In this document: positions 35,221 through 46,531 of the stretch, piece after piece
Position numbering within the stretch: position 1 is the first letter of the stretch
Layout of the letters: each line of letters starts with the position of its first letter
Source: Chenopodium formosanum
Taxonomy: Eukaryota > Streptophyta > Magnoliopsida > Caryophyllales > Amaranthaceae
Length of the DNA stretch: 64,000 nucleotides
NCBI GenBank assembly: GCA_024500155.1
Contig: CM044869.1
Location: 37,697,398 to 37,761,397 of the forward strand
Reading direction: 5' to 3'
The notes under the pieces: generated by a model
What the model was told of the DNA's origin: nothing
Seen by the model: the letters and a program-made list of their open reading frames with translations, nothing else
Databases searched by the model: none
Program-made: the position numbers and the translations under genes

Positions 35221-35912
35221 GATTCCGAGTTGGTTATATTATGTGATTATTGATATTTTCCCATTTGTATAGATTTAAATTTGACGGTCATTGCATAGTA
35301 GGATAGTGTGTTTATTGCTGTGTTGTGAGTTTGTTGGCTGTTCAGAAGCTTGGTTTCCTACTTCAACCGATTGGGAAACATTATCAAATGGGTTTTTTTT
35401 TCCCTCTTATATTTGTCTTCCCTGCTGAGAGATTCATGAGCTACATTAGAGAGTTTTGTTTTGTGTTATTTGATCCATAAATTTGCTGATTTGGCCCATA
35501 TTTATACCTTTGTAATTCTGTTCGATTTCATTTTGGGTACTGGAGGTTAAAATTGCATTTGCTGAGCTGGTATGATATTTGGAGTGAATTATTAACACTG
35601 TTGGGTTGAATTTCCCAACCCGAGCTAAAAAGTAATGACTAGTATGAACTGATGTTCAATGATAAGCAAATCGACAATACAATTAAGTAATTAACCTAAT
35701 CCGCTTTTTCGTACACAAAAAAAAAAAAAAAAAAAAAAAATTAACCTGCCTTTTTTTTTTGAAAAAAAAAAAATTTATTTTTAATTTTACTGGTAAGGAC
35801 AAGATATTCTATTGAACCAACATCTTCATTGGTCAACCGGCTTAGCTATATAAATCAACGCTTAAGAGTAGAGGAAGAGGGTAAGAAAATACTCAACTCC
35901 CAACCAAATATA
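35221..35912. other. 3' flank of the RING gene
   Basis: Contains the probable 3' UTR, then A-rich tracts at about 35718-35741 and 35761-35773, before the target site of the Mutator-like element. No gene seen. Confidence 0.6.
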
Positions 35913-35922
35913 GGTAATGGGG
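35913..35922 (+). repeat. Target-site duplication, left copy
   Basis: GGTAATGGGG, identical to 40416-40425 across the element. Confidence 0.9.
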
Positions 35923-36022
35923 CGTCCGGATCCTCTAGAGTTGGAGGAAAACTCTACCATGTAGAGTTGGGCTTATCAAGCCCTCCATGCATATCAACGG
36001 TTATTATCACTCAACCCTCCTT
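35923..36022 (+). repeat. MULE left terminal inverted repeat
   Basis: Matches the reverse complement of 40316-40415, including GAGTTGGAGGAAAA, GAGTTGGGCTTATCA and GCCCTCCATGCAT. Confidence 0.88.
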
Positions 36023-36538
36023 TTACTCCCAAAAACAAAAGAAAAAGAAAAAAAAAGCAATTAGCGGTTACCGAAGTCGCCTAATTAAATTGCTAAGCTT
36101 ATTTTCCCATCAAATTTTCAGCAATAGGATTAATTATTTTCCCACCAAAATCTTCACTACTTTGATCCGTAATACTATGAACCTATATCTCCACCATTGT
36201 TAAGCAAATTATTTTTTTTTAAATTTGCTTCCCCAACTTTTAAACCTACAAATATACCCATTAAAAAAAATTAAAGCAACAATTATCTGGCATTGACAAT
36301 AATTCAAGTCGCAACATTTGATCAAGAAGTCTACAATTTGTGATTTTGTGTTTTCATTCAACCATTGCAAGTAAGATGAAATTGCTCCAATATATGCCCT
36401 ATTTTAATTTATATTTCAATTGAAAAACTTCAATTTTTTTATATCTTTTTTATTTTGACGCTTTAACTTATTTATAATTTGAATGATGATCTTTAATGAT
36501 TCATACTAATAGCAACAATAAAATTTATTTGTCTTAGA

Positions 36539-39150
36539 ATGGCCAAAAGTAACGACGAAGTAGAAAATTGGGTTCATCGGGTAGGCGTGGAATTTGATTC
36601 GGTGGAGGATGCTTGGAATTTTTGGTTACAATATGGAGGGAAGATGGGATTTAACGTTCGTAAGCATTATGAGAACAGAGGCAAGGATGGACAGGTAACT
36701 TCTAGGAGATTTGTTTGTTCAAAAGAGGGTTTTCGTCAACCTGACAAGCGAGACCACTTGACAACCAATTTTCGAGCTGAAAGAAGAACCGGATGCAAGG
36801 TCCGGATTGGTATTATATTAATTAGATCGACAGGAAAATACCAGGTTCATGATTTTGTATTCGAACACAATCATGTACTTCATGAACTGGAAACTAGCCA
36901 CTTGTTGTCGTCGCAGAGAAAAATTTCTGAAATACAAGCTATTGAAATTGAACTTGCGGATGATTTCGGAATTCGTCCTAGAGTAGCTCATGAGTTCATT
37001 GGTGCTTATGTGGGTGGATCTTCTAATCTTGGCTACACTCATCAAGACCATAAAAATTATCTATGAAGTAAGCGCCAAAGAGATATGATGTATGGGGAGG
37101 CAGGAAGTTTATTAAAATACTTTCACTTACAAATAGTGGAGAACCCTTCATTCCAATACTCAATTCAACTAGATTGTGAAGAGCAAATAACAAACATATT
37201 TTGGGCTGATGCAAAAATGCTTATTGATTATGCTTTATTTGGAGATGTAGTTGCCTTTGATACTACCTTTGATACAAATAAAGAGCATGGACCACTTGGT
37301 GTATTTGTTGGTTTTAACCATATCAGGGAGACAACAGTTTTTGGCGCAGCTCTTTTATACGACGAAATAGCTAAATCTTTTAAATGGTTGTTCGAAACAT
37401 TTCTAGCAACACATGGTAACAAGAAGCCTAAGACTATTTTCACTGACCAAGATATTGCTATGGGAAAGGCCATTTCAGAGGTGATGCCTGATGTGTGGGC
37501 ATGGATTATGTACTTGGCATATTACAGAAAATGCAACCAAGCACATATTACGTGATGGATTAGATGTTCTTCGTGCATTCAAAGCTTGTATGTATGATTA
37601 CAAAGAAGAAGCGGAGTTCGAAAAGACATTCGAAGCATTACGTGGCCAAGTCACCAAAGGTACTTGGTTAGATAGTATTTATGCTTTGAAAAGAAAATGG
37701 GTAGAATGTTACATGACAAATGTGTTTTCTTTGGGGATGCGAAATACTCAGTTAAGTGAAAGTTTTAATAAAGACGTAAAAGGCTATCTAAAATGCAACA
37801 TGAATATAATGCGCTTTTTTAAACAATTTGAGAGAGTTCTTAGATTAAAGCGTCAAAATGAGTTGCACAATGAGTTCAAGAGAAAAACTACCAAGAACTA
37901 AAATGAAGAGAACACCTTTACTCAGGCAAGTTAGCCAAATATATACTCCTAATATTTTTGAAGCATTTTAAGATGAATATGAATGGTCAACAGCAGCTTA
38001 TATTAAGCCACGTGTTGAAGGTCAATTTACCAATGAATATAGAGTTGTAATTTCTGACCCTGAGAATGACAACTGTATTGGAAAAGAATATAAAGTATTG
38101 GGTGATCCTTCAACAGAAACTGTTTCATGTAGTTGCAAAATGTTCGAAAGATTGGGGTTATTATGTTCTCATGCATTAAAGGTCCTTAATACTATGAAAA
38201 TTAAATTAGTCCCTTGAGAAATATATTTTGAAACGTTGGACTAAAGAAGCTAGGAGTGAGGTTGTGGAAGATGTTTCTGGAAGGGCTATTCTTGAGGACC
38301 CTCGATTGGATGCTACTCGTAGATATAAATCAATGTGTTAAAAATTTGTGAAAGTTGCTTCGAGAGCATCTAATTTTGAGGAATCATCATCACTTTTAGA
38401 GAATGAGTTTACTAATTTGATTTCTGAGGTTGATAAGTTATTTATGAGCCTTGCTATCGAAAAGGGTAGAGTTTCTTCTGAGGTGAATTCAAGTGAACAG
38501 CTACAAGCATGTGTTCCTAACAATATTACTTTGAAACCAAAAGAGGGGAAAAAAGGAGGAAAGCGAAGAAAAAGTTGGACTGAAAAATTTCATGATGCAA
38601 ATACCCAAGCCTCTAGGTCAAAGAAGACAAAACATAACAAGAAGAAAGTGCCAAATCATTCAAATACAGAAAATATACCACCACAGGTAAGCCATAATCA
38701 TAACTTCATAAAATAGTTAACATTAAATTAAACTTTTTTTTAATATATTTTTTTGTATTTTTTCAGCAAGGAGAAATTTATAATATGCCACATGAGATTA
38801 ATTATGATAATCTTGAAGTCCCCTAGAGCAATTATACACAAGTGTTGTTGGTAAATATCATTAAACAATTGAATTCTTCTTATTTGTTGTGCTCTGTCAC
38901 TGAATTTTGTGTTTTGTAACATAGGGTGAATCTTATGGGATTGAAGCTTCATCTTATTATAACACATGGAAACAGGTCCTATCTCAAACTCAGCTGTATT
39001 TGTAAATAATATAGTTTGCATTTTGATGTAATGCCTTATACTAATACATTTTCAACAACTTTTTGTAGGCTATGAATGTACCAAATTCTAGTCTTGAGCT
39101 CAATCATCAGACCTATTTTAGCAATATGTCAAATGTTGACCAACGAGGTA
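36539..39150 (+). pseudogene. FAR1/MURA-like transposase, broken
   Basis: Begins MAKSNDEVENWVHRVGVEFD. A FAR1-type DNA-binding region follows with RRFVCSKEGFR, RTGCKVRI and FVFEHNHVLHE (Cys/His ligands). A TGA at 37064-37066 (likely CGA earlier) interrupts, and the same frame resumes into the MULE core: VAFDTTFDTNKEHGPLGVFV and KTIFTDQDIAMGKAI supply the two catalytic Asp. One extra G near 37495 shifts the frame to CTWHITENATKHIL and RNTQLSESFN (third acidic residue). A SWIM finger CSCKMFERLGLLCSHALKV lies at about 38131-38190. A Lys-rich C-terminus ends near 38716, and short exon-like pieces reach 39150. Confidence 0.92.
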
Positions 39151-39442
39151 TATTAAATGTTATATAATTCCTACAAATTGTGTGATACTTAGGTAGTACA
39201 AGCTGTGTGTGAGTTCACATAGTGACTTTTTTTTTTACATGGATGTAGGTATGTGATGCTTAAGGTCCCTCTGAGTTGCTTTACAAGTTGAAGCTCAAGT
39301 GCAAGTTTGATGAAGAAAGAGTCGTGTTTTTTTTTATTCTATGTAATCATACATCATTATGAATTTATCTATATGCTTATTTTAAATAATATTATAATCT
39401 CAATTAGTTTTATCATAACTCAAACAGTTCTTCGTTATCGTG

Positions 39443-39516
39443 TAGCCTATGTAGGATTTGAACCTACTTCATTGTGTGCTTTAGCACATCGCTCTACCAT
39501 ATTGAGCTAATAGGCT
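39443..39516 (-). tRNA. tRNA-like sequence inside the MULE (probable pseudogene)
   Basis: 74 nt with a perfect 7-bp acceptor stem (AGCCTAT/ATAGGCT), 4-bp D stem (GCTC/GAGC), perfect 5-bp T stem (GTAGG/CCTAC) around TTCAAAT, and A as discriminator. The anticodon arm pairs as TGTG/CACA only with an 8-nt loop CTAAAGCA, so the anticodon is unclear. A-box-like and B-box-like (GGTTCAAATCC) elements are present. Identity is not assigned; some likeness to plastid trnW outside the anticodon arm. Confidence 0.45.
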
Positions 39517-40315
39517 AGACATTAGTGGCATAGAAAATTCAAGTAGCCGAAGTAGGTAAGCTCTAGTAGGAGAGGTAGTTATCATACTACTATAAGTGAA
39601 ATGTAGTTTGTCATATACTTGAACATAAGTTCCGGTAATTACAACTATATGTGAAGTAGAAATTAGGAGCAAAATTCAACAGTTTGAAAAGTAAATTAAA
39701 ATGGGTGGAAAGCAACAAAAGTTCTATTAAGTATTACGCAATTGCTTTGCAAAAATTAAGTTCTATTAAGTACTACGCAACAAAAGTACTAAGCAAAATT
39801 CAACTTGTAAACTCCTAAACCAAGTATAAACTAATTAACCATGATATAATCAAGATAATATTTCCCCAAAATTTCTAATTAAAATATAAGAGCATTAAAA
39901 TTAAACCCATCAAGCTCCAATAAACGAAAAACCAATTACGAAGTATTATTTTAGCACACAATATATCAACAACAACAATTACGCAATTGCGGTTCACAAA
40001 GATCATAGAGGGAATCAAAAGCCCCAAAATTTATCTCATTCAACCAAAACAAAACCACCAAAAATTAAAATTTCAAGAAATACATACCTGATTTAATTAG
40101 ATGCCAGGTGATACATTGATGGTTTTCATTGACGGTCGAAAGATGAAATTGCCATAGGTACTGAGAATTTTGGTCATCTAGATTCTAGAAGACAATGGAG
40201 AATGAAGACCCATGAGAGAGATTGAAGTGAGGGAGGTGAAAAATAAAAAAAAATGAGTACAGTATGTAATTGGGGTGAATAATGATTTTTTTAAAAGTTT
40301 TTTAATAAAGTTAGT

Positions 40316-40415
40316 GGAGGGTTGAGTGATAACAACCGTTGAAATGCATGGAGGGCTATGATAAGCCCAACTCTTCATTGTAGAATTTTCCTCCAACTCT
40401 AGAGGATCCGGACAC
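40316..40415 (-). repeat. MULE right terminal inverted repeat
   Basis: Reverse complement partner of 35923-36022 with a small number of substitutions. Confidence 0.88.
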
Positions 40416-40425
40416 GGTAATGGGG
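40416..40425 (+). repeat. Target-site duplication, right copy
   Basis: GGTAATGGGG, identical to 35913-35922. Confidence 0.9.
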
Positions 40426-40907
40426 CTTAAACTTGTAATTTCAAAGCCATAATGTAAGTTTTCCACCACCTCCGCCAAAAACGCTTGTTTGGTTATCTAC
40501 CTAATTTATTTGCCACATCTAATTATCAATAGTTTATCCATTATCCGTGAGCATCTACGGTGAGTCGGTGATTACGATGTCAAGAAAGTTAATACTGTAG
40601 CTATCATTCATGCCTCCTTGAATTAAAATAATTGAACAACCAATCAAATATTATTTTAGGTGTAAAAGGTGACTTTTTAAAATCTTTCTATTATATGTTA
40701 CTAGCTTAATACCATGCAACGCATGGATTTGACAAACCTTTATACGAAATAATAAACTAGTGTAGGTCATATGCCATGTACGGTAATTTTTAGTGTTATT
40801 ATCAATTTACAATCATTTTAATCATTGTGAAAAATTGTCAAAAATTAGTGTGAATTAAATTAATAAAACATTTACTAAAATGAAACATAGTCATGTAAAA
40901 ACCGATT
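40426..40907. other. Intergenic, no gene seen
   Basis: AT-rich unique-looking sequence between the MULE and a small MITE. Confidence 0.5.
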
Positions 40908-41126
40908 AGCTTGTTTGGCATTGTTTTTTGTTTTCGGTTTTTTGTTTTTTTGAAAACAAAAAACCAAAAACAGGAAACAAGAAAAGGTGTTTCCAATTTT
41001 TGTTATCAGTTTTTAAAATTAGCATGAATTTAATAAATTTGACTAATTTTTTATTCATTATATGACATGTATCATATGATTTTGAAAAACAAAAAACAGA
41101 AAATCAAAGTAATGCCAAACGAACCC
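40908..41126. mobile_element. Small MITE with GTTTGGCATT inverted ends
   Basis: Left end GCTTGTTTGGCATT and right end reversed GGTTCGTTTGGCATT; adjacent TTTTTTGTTTT and its complement extend the inversion. About 220 bp, no coding. Target duplication unclear. Confidence 0.6.
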
Positions 41127-41208
41127 TATATGTGCTTTAAAGTTAAGCACTTGAGCATATAATTATTTATGTATTTTGGTGTGGTATTGTTAAAGTGATA
41201 TTATTCTT

Positions 41209-41394
41209 TGTCAAAGTAGGGCTTAAATCTTACCCTCATTCATTGATTAATCATCAAATATATAGAGTACATAGTTCCCTAAAAACATAACAAACAATAT
41301 ATTCAAGATATATCTTGAGCCTATAAAATAGAAAACTAAGTATATGATAATAATCACAAAGATATGATAAGATTTCCTAATAATATTCCTAACA
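41209..41394 (-). repeat. 3' LTR of copia B
   Basis: 186 bp, closely similar to 45975-46159. Confidence 0.92.
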
Positions 41395-41524
41395 CCCCCT
41401 CAAGTTGGAGCAGGTGGAGTGAAGAAGCCCAACTTTCTAAGCAATAGATCGAATTGAGATTTGCCGAGAACTTTGGTAAAGATGTCGGCAAATTGCTCAT
41501 GGGTAGGAACATAGGATGGATCAA

Positions 41525-43136
41525 TCAAACCTTTTGAATAGCATCTCGGACGAAGTGACAATCGACTTCAATATGCTTCGTCCGTTCATGGAAAACCGGA
41601 TTCTTTGCAATGTGCAAAGCGGATTGACTATCACAAAATAGCTTCATAGCCTTAGGATGTTGCACTCCCAAGATCAAAAGCAGCTGTTTTAACCACTTCA
41701 ACTCACATGTAATAGCGGACATAGAACAATATTCTGCTTCCGAAGAACTTGTAGAGACAGTCTTCTGCTTTTTGGTTTTCCAAGAAATAGGTGACTTACC
41801 AAGGAATACTAGCCACTCTGTCAAAGATCTACGTGTCAAGGGACACGCCGCCCAATCCGAATCGCACCAACCCTGCAAGGTTAATTCACTATCTAATTGT
41901 AGTAAAATACCTTGATCAGGAGTTCCTTTCAAATATCTGACAACTCGTAAAGCTGCCTCCCAATGTTCTGTTCTTGGAGCATGCATGAACTGAGACAAAA
42001 TATGAACCGAATAGGCTAAATTAGGCTTAGTGATGGCAAGATAGATCAACCTACCAACAAGTCTGCGATACGGTTCCGGATCAAAAAGAAGTGAACCACT
42101 AGCTAAGCCAAGCTTGTGATTCTGCTCCATAAGAAAGCCAGCTGGCTTTGATCCCAACAATCCTGCTTCTGAAATGATGTCAAGAGTATATTTTCTCTGA
42201 CAAAAGAACAAGCCCGAAGAGCTACGAGCCACCTCAATACCCAAAAAATATTTCAGAGTACCAAGATCTTCATATGAAAACAATCACTAAGATATGCTTT
42301 GAAAGCCTTTAACGCAGCGGAATTATTTGTGCAGTAGAATTATTTCAGAGTACCAAGATATCCATATGAAAACAATCACTAAGATAAGTGAACAAAGAAT
42401 AATCAGAGTACGATTGTTTGAAACCGTACGCCTTCAAAGATGACGTTGGTTTGGCAAACCAACATCGAGGAGCCTGTTTTAGACCATACAAAGATTATCG
42501 AAGGAGACATACCTTATTCGGACGAGAATATTTGAAGCCTGGGGGAAGTTTCATGTACACTTCTCCTGAAAGATCACCATGAAGGAAGGCATTGTGAACA
42601 TCCATTTGATGTAGCTCCCAATTTTTAGAGGCTGCAATAGCAAGAAAAACTCGAATAGTGACCATCTTAGCAACAGGTGTAAAGGTTTCCGAGTAGTCAA
42701 TGCCCTCTTTTTAATGATTCCCAAAGACGACCAATCTAGATTTTAATCGTCCAATGCTGCCATCAGAATTGTACTTCATTTTATACACCCATTGACTTCC
42801 AAGAGGTCGTTTTCCGGGTGGAAGATCCTCAATTGTCCATGTTCCATTTTTTTTTTCTAGAGCCTGAATTTCAGTTTGCATTGATCGTCTCCAACCTGCA
42901 TCTATCATGGCCTCCTTAAAAGACCTTGGCTCTTTGCCAGAAGTAATAGCTGCAATATAATTTCTGTAATGTGGAGAAAAACTGTCACAATTAATATAAT
43001 GTGCTACAGGGTAAGGAGTATCTAAGGGATGCCTCGGAGACGGAGTGTTAGGAGAGAGAGATGGAGATGGATTGTTTGTGATAATTGTATGCGTAACATA
43101 GTCTCGCAATTTGACGGAGGGAATTTTCGGTCTCAT
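41525..43136 (-). pseudogene. copia B reverse transcriptase and RNase H, broken
   Basis: The RT start (43136-42711) has NGTWTIEDLPPGKRPLGSQW and GSIGRLKSRLVVFG then a stop. The end (42283-41525) has LGTLKYFLGIEVARSSSGLF, PNLAYSVHILSQFMHAP, and RNase H motifs GWCDSDWAAC, SSSEAEYCSM and RTKHIEVDCHFVRD. Between them the catalytic YVDD is missing: a block encoding YLSDCFHM at 42250-42297 is repeated at 42344-42385, where the YVDD segment should be. RT makes the element cDNA; this copy is inactive. Confidence 0.9.
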
Positions 43137-43149
43137 ACCCCGGTCTAAT

Positions 43150-43450
43150 TTTGCATGTTACTCAGTGTTCGAAGGCTGCTGGGTTGCTTCTAGTTGCTGC
43201 CTTGGCACAGCAGTGGGCTTCGCGCCCCCCTACGGTCAGCAGGCTCCAGCCGCGGGCTCCCTGTGGATTGGTCTGCCTGGCTGTGGGTACCTACTGCTTG
43301 CTGCCGCAGCACTGCAGGGGACTCTGCGCCCTCCCCACGGCCAGCAGCGTCCTGCCGCAGGCTGCCTGCGGACTGTACTACCTGTCCGTGGGTGCCTGCA
43401 GCTGGCTGCTATGTTGTGAGCTGCTCACGCACTTGCTGCGGGGTTGCTTA
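43150..43450 (-). repeat. GC-rich tandem-duplicated linker in copia B pol
   Basis: Between integrase and RT, a GC-rich stretch encodes two imperfect repeats of about 30 residues in pol sense: one around PAAGTHGQVVQSAGSLRQDA and one around QAVGTHSQADQSTGSPRLEP, followed by RGEGAESP and RRGARSPL. The frame is nearly open (two stops). This linker is variable in copia elements. Confidence 0.7.
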
Positions 43451-43530
43451 AGGCACATCACCTCAACCCTCACCAACCTCGTGAAACACCATACTCACAT
43501 CATCAAAATCATACGGCACATCCATATGTA

Positions 43531-45078
43531 TTAGAACAATTTTTTCCGGAATGATATTTGTGGAAATTGGATTAAGAAAAGGGAAAACATCTTCAAAGAA
43601 TTTAACATCACGAGACACAAAAATTCCTTTGAATCAAGATCAAATAGTCTCCAACCTTTCTTCCCAAACGGATAGCCGACAAAGACACATTTTCGACTCC
43701 GACTTGCAAATTTATCACCCTTAGCTTTTAGATTGTGAGCAAAGCAAAGACACCCAAAAGTATGTATTGTAGAGTAAGATGGGTTTGTGCCAAATAAAAT
43801 TTCATAGGGGGATTTATTGTGCAAGAGAGGGGAAGGAGTTTGGTTTATTAAATGTGCGGCAGTAAGGACACTTTCACCCTAAAAATATATAGGCAAATTA
43901 GCTTGAAATCTCAAAGCTCTACCTACATTTAAAATATGTTTGGGTTTCCTCTCAACTCGACCATTTTGTTGCGGAGTGCCAACACATGATATTTGAAATA
44001 GAATGCCAGTTGCATTAAAGAAATCACGCAAACAATTAAATTCGGTGCCATTGTCACTTTGAACTACTTTAATTGTCTGAGAAAACTGTCTATCCACCAT
44101 TGCCATAAAAGACATAAACATACGGAAAACCTCCGTTTTATCAACTAGCAAATAAATCCAAAAAGCACGAGAGAAATCATCAACTATATTAAAAAAATAA
44201 CGAGCACCACAAGATAATGCATGTCTATAAGAACCCCATAAATCACAATGAATTTTTTCAAATATTCTAGAGGCTTTATTCTCACTTACAGGAAAACTAG
44301 ATCTAGGGTGTTTAGCACGAAAACAAACTTCACATGCTTTATTTAAACTACCCTTACAATTATTAACGGGAGGGAGAAGTTTCACAACTTTTTCCGACGG
44401 ATGACCCATACGCTTGTGCCATAATTCTAACAATGCTGAAGATTCAGAAACAGCCACATGTTGCACCGAAGCTTGTCCTTCGAAATAAAACAGTCCATCC
44501 CGCCTAACACTCGTTCTAATCAGCTCCCTCGAATGGTCTTGTATAACACACATATTAGAGTTAAATTGGACAGTGTAATTTGTATCATCAATCAATTGAG
44601 GTACCGAAATTAGATTGCAACACAAATCAAGAACAAATAACACATGGTTAAGAATAATTTTTGATGATAATTGAATTGAGCCTTCCTTTGTGGCGATTAC
44701 TGTTTTGCCGTTTGAAAGTCCTACCGGACAATAAGAGATGGTTCGAGTATCAAATAACCATTTGTCATCGCTTGTGACATGTTTAGATGCACCTGTATTA
44801 ACAATCCACAAATCGTTGTCAAACTCACCATTCAAGCGATCATCAGGAATTTTTGTATTACCAAGAAAACCAGCGAGTGCTTTCCATTGTTCTGCGGTAA
44901 ATGTTTGTAAGGGACCACCCGAAGAGTCCATATTGCTTGCATTAGAAGACCCTATTGCTGTTGCATTTGCCCAAGCTTGAGGTCTCCCTTTGGCGCCTGA
45001 CTGTTGTGACTTACCACGCTTACAGGGATTCGGCCACAACTCCGGGTAGCCCTTTAATTCGAAACAACCGGAAACCAA
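43531..45078 (-). pseudogene. copia B protease and integrase, broken
   Basis: The protease motif reads WIVNTGASKHVT, with Asn for the catalytic Asp. GAG-pre-integrase LWHKRMGHPSEKVVKLL precedes the HHCC Cys pair CEVCFRAKH. The integrase core is HCDLWGSY, VDDFSRAFWIYLL, VQSDNGTEFNCL and GTPQQNGRVERKPKHIL (D, D, E present). After a stop the C-terminal part (43824-43531) has NKSPYEILFGTNPSYSTIHT and KCVFVGYPFGKKGWRLF. Integrase inserts cDNA into the genome; the protease change alone would block particle maturation. Confidence 0.9.
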
Positions 45079-45261
45079 GTGGCCATTTTTATTTTAGTAG
45101 GTACATTGGAGACCTGATTTATCAGGTTTGTCCTCCGTGGCTGCGGACTTGGACTTCCCTGTGCTCGTGCGAAGAGCAAAACCAACGGCTTCAGAGGGCT
45201 GCTCGTCAGGAACCTGTTTAGCAAGTCGAACTCGATCATCTTGTGAGGCCAATTGATATGC

Positions 45262-45914
45262 TCAATCAAGGGATGGCAGGGGGTCTTGTGACAAGATATT
45301 GTTGCGAGTCTGAGTATAGTAGTCCGTATATAAACGCATCAAGAACTCATGTAGACGAGTGGTCTCACGATGTTTCTCTTGTTCTAAACCTGCTATGCCC
45401 TTCTCACAACAAGAACAAGCAATAATAGGCTCATGATTATTCAATTCCTCCCATAAGGCAGTCAATTTACCAAAATAGGAGGCAATCGACATATCTCTCG
45501 ACTGCTCACACTTCGCAATGGAGGCCTTCAACTGTTGAATCCGAGGACCATTGACGGTGGTAAACCTCATCTTAAGAGTCTCCCACAACCGCTTCGTATC
45601 CTTGTACTTGGATAAAGTGCTTTTTACCTCGGGTCAATGGTGTTCATGAGCCACAAAATCAATATAGCGTAGATTTTATTCCAATCCGTTTGAGTACACG
45701 GAGAGGATGAAGTTGTGATAGTCCCGTCAAGAAAAACAAATTTACGGCATGCCTCTAACGCGGTTTGAATATCATCGGCCCATTCATCGTAATTTTCTTC
45801 ACGAAGTCGGGTCGGAGTTATGAAGTCCCCTGGTTTGTCATGAGGACCTAGGTAATAGGGAGAAGTAATGTCAATTCTTGGTGGTGGTGGTGGTGGAACA
45901 TCATAACCGGCCAT
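45262..45914 (-). pseudogene. copia B gag, broken
   Basis: Begins MAGYDVPPPPPPRIDITSPY, with LREENYDEWADDIQTALEA typical of the copia Gag (UBN2-like) domain. It is broken near 45610 and resumes as WETLKMRFTTVNGPRIQQLK and YFGKLTALWEELNNHEPIIA. More gag sequence continues downstream at 45269-45054. A clear CCHC knuckle was not found. Confidence 0.88.
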
Positions 45915-45974
45915 GGTTATGTTTTAGATTTTTTCTTTTTTTTATTGTTTAGAATTCCCTGGCTCCTGATACCA

Positions 45975-46159
45975 TGTCAAAGTAGGGCTTAAAGCTTACC
46001 CTCATTCATTGATTGATCATCAAATATATAGAGTACATAGTTCCCTAAAGCATAACAAACAATATATTTAAGATATATCTTGAGCCTATAAAATAGGAAA
46101 CTAAGTACACGATAATAATCACAAAGATATGATAAGATTTCCTAATAATATTCCTAACA
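45975..46159 (-). repeat. 5' LTR of copia B
   Basis: 185 bp, directly next to the primer binding site on the minus strand. Confidence 0.92.
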
Positions 46160-46164
46160 TTCTT

Positions 46165-46531
46165 GTTAACTAATTGTAAAATTTTAAAGTTATGTACTAA
46201 CCTTACTAATTAATTTTCTTTGTACACACTATGAAAATCACTCTATTATTTCATCCAAAATTGTGCAATCTAAAATAATATTACTCCGTATTACATATCA
46301 TTCCGACACCATATTATTTCTTATTTGTAGGCGTCATTCGAAGCGCGCCTACTTGAGCATGTTGTGAATATGTTTGACACTCTTAGAAAGTGGAAATTAA
46401 CATACGATTAGGGACAAATCAAAGTAGGGAGTAACCAACAAGTTTTTAAGGAACTTGTAAACCGTTCACAGATCATTAGAAGGAAGCCACGAATAAGGGA
46501 CAATGACAGGCAACAACGATTGACCCGTGAA
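46165..46531. other. Unassigned sequence between copia B and the next LTR
   Basis: AT-rich, with a short stretch at 46330-46520 that has some coding character but no recognised motif. Confidence 0.4.

Larger units (their letters stand above)
35923..40415 (+). mobile_element. Mutator-like element (MULE) with FAR1-type transposase
   Basis: Ends are inverted: left CGTCCGGATCCTCTAGAG, right reversed GTGTCCGGATCCTCTAGAG, with about 100 bp of similar inverted sequence. A perfect 10-bp direct repeat GGTAATGGGG flanks it (35913-35922 and 40416-40425), in the 9-11 bp range of Mutator insertions. Inside is a degraded transposase with FAR1 DNA-binding, MULE and SWIM domains, so it was once autonomous. 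Confidence 0.93.
41209..46159 (-). mobile_element. Ty1/copia retrotransposon B, complete, short LTRs
   Basis: LTRs of 185-186 bp at 41209-41394 and 45975-46159, both TGTTAGG...TTTGACA in element sense. A perfect 5-bp duplication TTCTT lies at 41204-41208 and 46160-46164. Primer binding site TGGTATCAGGAGC (45962-45974, minus) matches initiator tRNA-Met; polypurine tract TTGAGGGGGTG (about 41395-41405). Internal order gag, protease, integrase, RT, RNase H is the copia order. Short LTRs suggest an Ale/Retrofit-like lineage. Confidence 0.93.

Noticed and set aside
37228..37473. 81-codon minus-strand frame in the MULE transposase
   Set aside because: Antisense to the conserved catalytic core; shadow frame.
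36539..38716. Domesticated FAR1/FHY3 host gene
   Set aside because: It lies within terminal inverted repeats with a target duplication and is broken, so it is an element-borne transposase.
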